From positions 1 to 7,161 of the forward strand of contig CAMENQ010000118.1 of assembly GCA_945928585.1 (NCBI GenBank): a DNA stretch of 7,161 nt. The letters are read 5' to 3'. Under the pieces are notes generated by a model, which saw only the letters and a list, made by a program, of their open reading frames with translations, did no database searches and was not told the DNA's origin. Each line of letters begins with the position of its first letter. The stretch's first letter is position 1. The position numbers and the translations under genes were made by a program. The stretch comes from an uncultured Roseburia sp. (lineage in GTDB: Bacteria > Bacillota > Clostridia > Lachnospirales > Lachnospiraceae). Below, one piece after another: positions 1 to 4,457 of the stretch.

Positions 1-677
1 ATAGTTCCCATAAAATCTATATTATCATTTTCGCAAGTATCGCTCACTTTCTTAAACTTAATGTCTGTACCTATTCCCCATAAACTCTCCGAACTAACAG
101 TTGTAAGCTTTATATTTACATATATCTCTCCATCAAGGAATATTATTGTTCCTATTCCACCGTTTCCCCAGCCATCATTGCCAAATATAAATTCTGCCTG
201 ACCATTTTCTATATCTGCTTCGATACCTGTTATCTCTGCTATTCTGGAATTAGGCGGTGCCTGATATGAGCTTAAATCAAATATTACTTTATCCCCGGTC
301 ATGGAAATAATGTTTAATACATTACCGCCTTCCAATTCAGGGCTCTCTCCGTCAAACTCACTATTATACCATGTTCCGCAATACTCAACAGGATTAAAAG
401 TCTCTTCTTTATTTTCCACATTCAAATCAGTTCCTGCATCAGTTTTATTCTCTTTATCAGTGTTATTGTTTTCCCCGTTTTTGCCACCTGATATGCTAAA
501 TATCACAACCACTGTTATCAACACTATAAGCACTACAGATGCACCAATAATAATCGGAAGTTTGCTATGCTTTTTTGTATTTTTTTCCTGTTCGTTATCT
601 TCATTAAACTTCACCATGCAATATGGACAAAAGGATATATTTTCCGGCAAGTCATTACCGCAATTTGGACATTTCAT
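1..677 (-). CDS. Zinc-ribbon, single-pass membrane protein (3' end outside window)
   Basis: The frame starts at ATG (675-677) and stays open to base 1, so at least 225 residues are present and the C-terminus is missing. Residues 3-20 form a short zinc ribbon with cysteines C3, C6, C17 and C20 in two CPxC-type knuckles (CPNC and CPYC). A charged, Lys- and Glu-rich linker leads to one hydrophobic segment at about residues 40-62. After it comes a low-complexity Asn/Asp/Glu/Lys stretch and then a domain of unknown function, starting near CGTWYN, that should lie outside the cell. The topology (ribbon in the cytoplasm, C-terminal domain outside) is inferred from a Lys/His-rich stretch before the membrane segment. 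It lies 104 bases after the kinase gene on the same strand and may be its partner or substrate, which is unproven. I do not recognise the outer domain. Confidence is high for the gene and low for the function. Confidence 0.85.
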   Translation of the reverse strand, partial: MKCPNCGNDLPENISFCPYCMVKFNEDNEQEKNTKKHSKLPIIIGASVVLIVLITVVVIFSISGGKNGENNNTDKENKTDAGTDLNVENKEETFNPVEYCGTWYNSEFDGESPELEGGNVLNIISMTGDKVIFDLSSYQAPPNSRIAEITGIEADIENGQAEFIFGNDGWGNGGIGTIIFLDGEIYVNIKLTTVSSESLWGIGTDIKFKKVSDTCENDNIDFMGT

Positions 678-684
678 ATGTACT

Positions 685-692
685 ACCTCTTT
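685..692 (-). promoter_or_regulatory. Ribosome binding site of the zinc-ribbon gene
   Basis: The minus strand reads AAAGAGGT, ending 7 bases before the ATG at 675-677. It supports that start and shows the frame at the left edge is a real gene although it lacks a stop in the window. Confidence 0.7.
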
Positions 693-706
693 CAATATTT
701 ATAAGG

Positions 707-740
707 ATTATATTATATCAAAACAGCCCAATAGTAAATA
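707..740 (-). promoter_or_regulatory. Possible promoter of the zinc-ribbon gene
   Basis: Two overlapping TATAAT hexamers (minus strand, 712-717 and 707-712) lie 30-40 bases upstream of the start codon. TATTTA (735-740) is 17 bases and TTTACT (733-738) is 15 bases upstream of the first. The -35 is weak and the area is very AT-rich. The gene may have its own promoter as well as read-through from the kinase gene. Confidence 0.4.
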
Positions 741-781
741 TTTTTATTTATTTTTTCTTTGTGTATTTTTCTTTTTTGCTC

Positions 782-1477
782 TTACTTCAAAATCTCACTT
801 ACACTTTTATATCTTTCCTCCGGATTTATTCTTGTACATTTATTAACTATTTTTTTCCATCGTCCTGTGCAAAGTTTTTTAGCCGGATGCTCCCCTGTCA
901 GCATAACATTTATCAGTATCCCCATCGCATATATGTCCGCCCTTGGATCGGTCTCTGCAATGCCATACTGCTCAGGTGCTGCAAATCCTGTAGTTCCAAG
1001 TATTTGTGTATCCTTATCACTATCATTGTCATATATTCTTGAAATATTAAAATCAATAAGTTTTACTATTCCTTCTTTGTTTACAATAATATTTTCAGGT
1101 TTAATATCTCTGTGAACAATATTATGTGAATGTAAAAGCATCAAAACATCTGATAACTGTTTTATTACATTTTCTACACCCTCAGAAGTATATCTCCCTG
1201 TTTCAAGCACCTGTCCAATAGTTATTCCCTCAATATACTCTTCTATCACCATTGATTTATCCCTGTCAGATACTGCTTCATATACAACAGGTAAATTTAC
1301 ATGGCTTATATCTTTAAGTTTCCTGTAAACCTCGCAGTTTCCCCTGTATTTCTTTTCAATTACCTGCCTGCCATTGGATTTATTAGACATAAGTACTACA
1401 AGCTTATCCTCCGTCTTTTTCAAAATCCGTTCAATATTATATTCTGTGCTCATAACATTCTCAAGCCAGCTATACAT
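782..1477 (-). CDS. Stand-alone Hanks-type Ser/Thr protein kinase
   Basis: A 231-residue protein that is a kinase domain and little else, with no membrane segment, PASTA repeat or sensor domain, so it is probably cytoplasmic. The catalytic loop HRDIKPEN holds Asp124, Lys126 and Asn129. The activation segment ends in GTTGFAAPEQYG with APE at 167-169, followed by DIYAMGI of helix F. A Lys near 42 (VIEKKY) and Glu49 (CEVYRKL) are candidates for the N-lobe salt bridge. Two features are odd: the glycine-rich loop cannot be recognised (the matching stretch reads ILKKTEDKLVV), and the metal-binding DFG is DFN (142-144). From memory, related Lachnospiraceae kinases also deviate from DFG, so activity is not excluded. 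I chose ATG 1477 because AAGGTGG lies 6 bases upstream. The longer frame to TTG 1531 crosses the promoter. The gene diverges from the HTH gene and precedes the zinc-ribbon gene. Confidence 0.9.
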   Translation of the reverse strand: MYSWLENVMSTEYNIERILKKTEDKLVVLMSNKSNGRQVIEKKYRGNCEVYRKLKDISHVNLPVVYEAVSDRDKSMVIEEYIEGITIGQVLETGRYTSEGVENVIKQLSDVLMLLHSHNIVHRDIKPENIIVNKEGIVKLIDFNISRIYDNDSDKDTQILGTTGFAAPEQYGIAETDPRADIYAMGILINVMLTGEHPAKKLCTGRWKKIVNKCTRINPEERYKSVSEILK

Positions 1478-1483
1478 AATCTT

Positions 1484-1490
1484 CCACCTT
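1484..1490 (-). promoter_or_regulatory. Strong ribosome binding site that fixes the kinase start
   Basis: The minus strand reads AAGGTGG, 6 bases before the ATG at 1475-1477. The TTG at 1529-1531, which would add 18 residues, has no such site and lies upstream of the predicted transcription start. Confidence 0.8.
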
Positions 1491-1511
1491 AACCCATTTT
1501 TATATATTGCT

Positions 1512-1539
1512 ATTATATCAGATATGCTCAATAAATCAA
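1512..1539 (-). promoter_or_regulatory. Promoter of the kinase gene
   Basis: The minus strand carries TTGATT (1534-1539), a 16-base spacer, and TATAAT (1512-1517) preceded by TGA, which makes an extended -10. Transcription would start near 1505, leaving a leader of about 28 bases that includes the ribosome binding site. Confidence 0.75.
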
Positions 1540-1550
1540 TTTATCATTAT

Positions 1551-1565
1551 TAAGCAATATGCTTA
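1551..1565. promoter_or_regulatory. Palindrome between divergent promoters, candidate operator
   Basis: TAAGCA-ATA-TGCTTA is a perfect 6+3+6 inverted repeat. It lies between the kinase -35 (1534-1539) and the -10 of the HTH gene (1588-1593), abutting the expected -35 position of the latter. Its place fits an operator that could control both genes, perhaps bound by the HTH protein itself. It has no U-tract and sits upstream of both genes, so a terminator is unlikely. Confidence 0.45.
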
Positions 1566-1585
1566 GTACTTTTTATTTTTCTTAT

Positions 1586-1593
1586 GATATAAT
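1586..1593 (+). promoter_or_regulatory. Extended -10 of the HTH gene promoter
   Basis: The sequence GATATAAT includes TATAAT (1588-1593), with TG one base upstream (TGATATAAT from 1585). No good -35 is seen 16-18 bases upstream. Transcription would start near 1600. That makes the ATG at 1611 nearly leaderless and favours the ATG at 1644. Confidence 0.5.
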
Positions 1594-1643
1594 GATATTT
1601 ATATTAAATTATGTTATATAATGCAAAGGAGCGAACTTTACGA

Positions 1644-2063
1644 ATGAACAAACCAACAGATGATTTATACAAAGAATTAAATCAGACATCACATATAGAG
1701 CAGTATCTAAAAGATAATAATGAATTTTTAATAGATGACAGCTTGTCAAATTATCTCTGCAATAAATTTGATGAAATGAATATCTCTAAGTCAAGCGTTT
1801 TAAAAAATGCCGACATTAATGAAATATACGGTTATCAAATCCTCTCCGGAAAGCGTTTTCCATCACGCAATAAACTATTGTGCATATGTATCGGTGCCGG
1901 TTTTTCATTGTCAGAAACAAATGAAACTTTAAAAGTTGCTGAATACTCGCCACTTTTCCCCAAGCTTAAACGTGACAGTATCATTATATTCGGATTGCAG
2001 AATCAATATCCAATATGGAAAATAAATGAATTACTTTTTGACCATCAGTTACATCCATTATAA
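1644..2063 (+). CDS. Small XRE-like helix-turn-helix protein beside kinase
   Basis: A 139-residue soluble protein. Residues about 35-98 look like an XRE-type helix-turn-helix: an ISKSSVLKNADI helix, then IYGYQILSGKRFPSRNKLL as the turn and recognition region, then a helix ending ETNETLKVAE. The C-terminal third (LKRDSIIIFG to NELLFDH) matches, from memory, a pattern in small HTH proteins that often sit next to Hanks kinases in Lachnospiraceae. The role is probably that of a transcription regulator or kinase partner; this is inferred from domain type and divergent position. I chose ATG 1644, 12 bases after AAAGGAG (1625-1631), which is a long but acceptable spacing. ATG 1611 would add 11 residues with no ribosome binding site and almost no leader. 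Ser, Thr and Tyr residues around the HTH could be kinase targets, but none can be singled out. Confidence 0.8.
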   Translation: MNKPTDDLYKELNQTSHIEQYLKDNNEFLIDDSLSNYLCNKFDEMNISKSSVLKNADINEIYGYQILSGKRFPSRNKLLCICIGAGFSLSETNETLKVAEYSPLFPKLKRDSIIIFGLQNQYPIWKINELLFDHQLHPL

Positions 2064-2134
2064 AAATCGTTTTTTTCCATTATTTCTGCTGATTGCTGTT
2101 GCAGTTCTACCTTTGCACTATCACGTTTAAGCTT
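1962..2134. repeat. 18-base imperfect inverted repeat pair
   Basis: The plus strand at 1962-1979 (AAGCTTAAACGTGACAGT, inside the HTH gene and encoding KLKRDS) matches the minus strand at 2117-2134 in 17 of 18 bases. The arms are 137 bases apart and enclose the 3' end of the gene. Similarity stops at once on both sides. The arms could pair in the mRNA, or the outer arm could be a remnant of a related coding sequence: the minus strand there reads KLKRDS in frame and stays open for about 30 codons, without a start. Confidence 0.6.
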
Positions 2135-2160
2135 AGCCTATCTGTCTGAGTATCATACAA

Positions 2161-3636
2161 TTAATTAACCTTAATCTTCACTACAACAGGATAATCCGTC
2201 TTTATTCCCTGTGCACACACACTTAAGGCATCTTCTTTCCTCTCCCATTTAACGTTTCCTTCGAATCCCAATATAGTAACATCTTCAACTATTCCATGAA
2301 ATACAGGCAGCCTTGAAGCATCTCTTTCGCCAAAGGCCTTTATGTAAACCTTTCCATCTTCCGGCCATGACAATACTGTTGCATATATGCAGTTTCCCTT
2401 TGCCGTAAAACGAATATCTTCAGATGTAAATTCTTTTTTATTCATATCAGTGAACTGACCTTCCTGTATTACTGTCGGTCCTTCCGCAGATTGTCTCCAA
2501 AGCTTACTGCCATATATGGCTTCTCCATTTACTTCTAACCATCTTCCTATATCCAGAAGAATATTTTTATCTTCCTCCGGAATGGTTCCATCAGCTTTTG
2601 GTCCGATATTTAGTAAAAGGCTTCCGTTTTTACTTACAATATCTACAAGGTCACATACAATTTCATTAGCCGTCTTATAATTATTATTTTCCGTATAGCA
2701 CCATGAATTACGTGCCACAGCAGTATCTGTCTGCCAGTAATATGGCTTTGCTTCCGCAAACTGACCTCTTTCTATATCAACCACTGCACAACCAAACTGA
2801 AATGCATCATGTTTATAATTAATCACAACATCTTTTCCCCATTGGAGACCTCTGTTATAATAATATGCTGCAAATTTCTTTAAATACGGCTTTACACTGC
2901 TGTGCTGTATCCACCAGTCAAAATAAACAATACTTGGCTGATATCTGTCTACTATTTCACAGCATCTCATGAGCCAGTCCTCAAGAAATTCATCTGTAGG
3001 CATTGGCATACTAAACAAATCCTGATGATTTGGCTCAGCCATCGCCGGCCAGTAAAAATCCCCCGTTTTCAATGGTTCTTTAATGTCGCTGTCAAATTCC
3101 TTTCCATGCCCCATAAAAAACCAATGTTCAACTCTGTGAGAAGATGCACCTATTTGTAATCCGTTTTCTTCAACTGCCTCCTTCAACTCACCCAGTACAT
3201 CCCTCTTCGGTCCCATATTATATGCATTCCACTCTGACAAGTCACTCTTATACATTTGAAATCCATCATGGTGTTCAGCTACCGGAATAACGTACCTGGC
3301 ACCGGCTTTTTTAAATATATCTGCCCATTCTTTTGCATTAAATTTCTCTGCTGTAAACATTGGAATGAAATCCTTATAGCCAAAATCTTTATGCTTTCCA
3401 TATGTTTTTATATGATGTTCATATTCAGGGCTGCCCTGTATATACATATTTCTGGAATACCATTCACTGCCAAACGCCGGAACAGAATACACACCCCAAT
3501 GAATAAAAATACCAAACTTCAAATCTTTGTACCATGCCGGTATCTGATATTCATTAAGGCTGTCCCAATTATCTTTATAGCGCCCCTGTTCTATTACATT
3601 GTCTATTGTTTTTAAATATTGCTTTAAATCATACAT
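2161..3636 (-). CDS. Cytoplasmic GH29 alpha-L-fucosidase
   Basis: A 491-residue protein of normal length for GH29, with no signal peptide or membrane segment, so it should release L-fucose from imported oligosaccharides inside the cell. Family marks: WYKDLKFGIFIHWGVYSVPA (residues 35-54), the EHHDGF motif (121-126) of the fucose pocket, and YFDWW with Asp240 as the probable nucleophile. The segment NGSLLLNIGPKADGTIPEE (337-355) is a typical end of the GH29 barrel. Glu289 in DIERG is a candidate acid/base, by inference only. The last 100 residues look like the usual beta-sandwich. I chose ATG 3636 because AGGGAG (3647-3652) lies 10 bases upstream. ATG 3666 would add 10 residues and has no clear site. 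The gene follows PilZ by 89 bases with a hairpin between, and I see no convincing promoter there. Confidence 0.95.
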   Translation of the reverse strand: MYDLKQYLKTIDNVIEQGRYKDNWDSLNEYQIPAWYKDLKFGIFIHWGVYSVPAFGSEWYSRNMYIQGSPEYEHHIKTYGKHKDFGYKDFIPMFTAEKFNAKEWADIFKKAGARYVIPVAEHHDGFQMYKSDLSEWNAYNMGPKRDVLGELKEAVEENGLQIGASSHRVEHWFFMGHGKEFDSDIKEPLKTGDFYWPAMAEPNHQDLFSMPMPTDEFLEDWLMRCCEIVDRYQPSIVYFDWWIQHSSVKPYLKKFAAYYYNRGLQWGKDVVINYKHDAFQFGCAVVDIERGQFAEAKPYYWQTDTAVARNSWCYTENNNYKTANEIVCDLVDIVSKNGSLLLNIGPKADGTIPEEDKNILLDIGRWLEVNGEAIYGSKLWRQSAEGPTVIQEGQFTDMNKKEFTSEDIRFTAKGNCIYATVLSWPEDGKVYIKAFGERDASRLPVFHGIVEDVTILGFEGNVKWERKEDALSVCAQGIKTDYPVVVKIKVN

Positions 3637-3646
3637 AATGATGATT

Positions 3647-3652
3647 CTCCCT
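3647..3652 (-). promoter_or_regulatory. Ribosome binding site of the fucosidase gene
   Basis: The minus strand reads AGGGAG, 10 bases before the ATG at 3634-3636. It lies inside the longer frame that begins at 3666 and argues for the shorter protein. Confidence 0.6.
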
Positions 3653-3688
3653 TTCCCATAGCTCATGTCTTTACATACACCGTAAACG

Positions 3689-3718
3689 TAAAGGCGCCTG
3701 AATACTCCACCGCCTTTA
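3689..3718 (-). terminator. Hairpin between PilZ and fucosidase genes
   Basis: TAAAGGCG (3689-3696) and CGCCTTTA (3711-3718) form a perfect 8-base stem with a 14-base loop, starting 7 bases after the PilZ stop codon. No U-tract follows on the minus strand (it continues CGTTTACGG), so it is not a standard intrinsic terminator. It could be a weak terminator, an mRNA processing or stability element, or a protein site. A tandem CGTAAA repeat (3681-3692) overlaps its left edge. Confidence 0.4.
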
Positions 3719-3725
3719 TGTAATA

Positions 3726-4340
3726 CTATTTCTTTTTATGCGATATTCGTCTTCTTTGTTCCTCAATCATAAATTTTTCTATTTGCATATTTTTCTGTAT
3801 TTTACAGCCATACAGATTTCTATCCTCATTAGCCACCTCACGCACAATTTCTCCTCTGACCTTTATATCCTCATATCCGCCTTGAAATTTAACATGTATT
3901 TCGTCACCAAGATTTTTCCTGTTTTTCACAGGCGCATAAAATGATATTCCTGATGTACTCACATCATGAACTACTATAGGTTCATTCATATTAAGTACAC
4001 CCTTCACGTCCATATCCAATCTGAAATTTCCACGTCTGTTAAAAGGTGTTCCGTCCCTGTCATCTGATATTGCAATACAGTATTTATTATTGAGAAGTAT
4101 TGTTTTATATACAACATTTCTCCATATTAGCGGTTTACTTATTTTATCCTCATATATTAAATCGACAATTAAATCCTTTTCATCCCGAAGGTTCAACTCT
4201 CTGCCTTCAACAACAATAGGCTCCAATAGCATTACCTTCTCGCTGTTCTGCATCATTTTTGCCTGAACTACTGTTGACTTATCGGCTTTATTCAGCTTAA
4301 GCGAAATAACCCCCTCTACAGGAATTTCATATACCTTCAC
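3726..4340 (-). CDS. PilZ-domain protein, predicted c-di-GMP receptor
   Basis: A 204-residue soluble protein. The C-terminal half is a PilZ domain with both ligand marks: RGNFR (103-107, the RxxxR motif) and DVSTSG (126-131, the [D/N]xSxxG motif). The first 95 residues resemble the N-terminal beta domain of YcgR-like proteins (GVISLKL to LIVDLIYED). It should therefore bind cyclic di-GMP and change partner or domain contacts; in this family the output is often motility or the cell surface. The target here is unknown. The start is GTG 4340, 9 bases after AAAGGA (4350-4355). The frame stays open to ATG 4427, but that codon lies in a strong hairpin and the added residues are Cys- and Lys-rich and unlike the family. 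It lies between two glycosidase genes on the same strand. The C-terminus is very basic (RRRISHKKK). Confidence 0.88.
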   Translation of the reverse strand: MKVYEIPVEGVISLKLNKADKSTVVQAKMMQNSEKVMLLEPIVVEGRELNLRDEKDLIVDLIYEDKISKPLIWRNVVYKTILLNNKYCIAISDDRDGTPFNRRGNFRLDMDVKGVLNMNEPIVVHDVSTSGISFYAPVKNRKNLGDEIHVKFQGGYEDIKVRGEIVREVANEDRNLYGCKIQKNMQIEKFMIEEQRRRISHKKK

Positions 4341-4349
4341 TATATCCAA

Positions 4350-4355
4350 TCCTTT
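4350..4355 (-). promoter_or_regulatory. Ribosome binding site that supports a GTG start for PilZ
   Basis: The minus strand reads AAAGGA, 9 bases before GTG at 4338-4340. No comparable site precedes ATG 4425-4427. Confidence 0.65.
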
Positions 4356-4396
4356 CTTCTTTTTATTCTGCCTGCAATATCTATGATTACATAAAC

Positions 4397-4441
4397 AGAG
4401 CACAATACGGTTCCAACCGGACACCATATTATGCTCTTTTT
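4397..4441 (-). terminator. Strong hairpin after the arabinanase gene, possibly bidirectional terminator
   Basis: AGAGCACAATACGGT (4397-4411) pairs with ACCATATTATGCTCT (4423-4437) over 15 positions. Two are G-T pairs as read on the minus strand and mismatches as read on the plus strand. Inside, TCC/GGA adds three pairs around a four-base loop, with one bulged base (4422). It begins 20 bases after the arabinanase stop codon, with an A-tract before it and GTTTATGT after it on the minus strand. The better T-tract (4437-4441) faces the plus strand, where no gene ends. It most likely terminates the arabinanase transcript and separates it from PilZ. Confidence 0.7.
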
Positions 4442-4457
4442 AATTATAAATAAGTTT

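Noticed and set aside
301..1115. Plus-strand open frames at 301-846, 623-1042 and 759-1115
   Set aside because: They lie opposite the zinc-ribbon and kinase genes, are low in complexity (Phe, Ser and Leu rich), and lack ribosome binding sites and family features.
1478..1531. N-terminal extension of the kinase to TTG 1531
   Set aside because: The extension overlaps a good promoter and has no ribosome binding site, while AAGGTGG precedes ATG 1477.
2057..2080. Possible intrinsic terminator after the HTH gene (AAAAATCG followed by seven T)
   Set aside because: The stem would be five A-T pairs with a 3-base loop and no GC pairs, too weak to call. The T-run alone is not enough.
2902..3615. Plus-strand open frames at 2902-3159 and 3256-3615
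   Set aside because: Both are antisense to the clear GH29 fucosidase and have no recognisable domain.
4341..4427. N-terminal extension of PilZ to ATG 4427
   Set aside because: The ATG lies inside the long hairpin stem, has no ribosome binding site, and the added residues do not look like the family.
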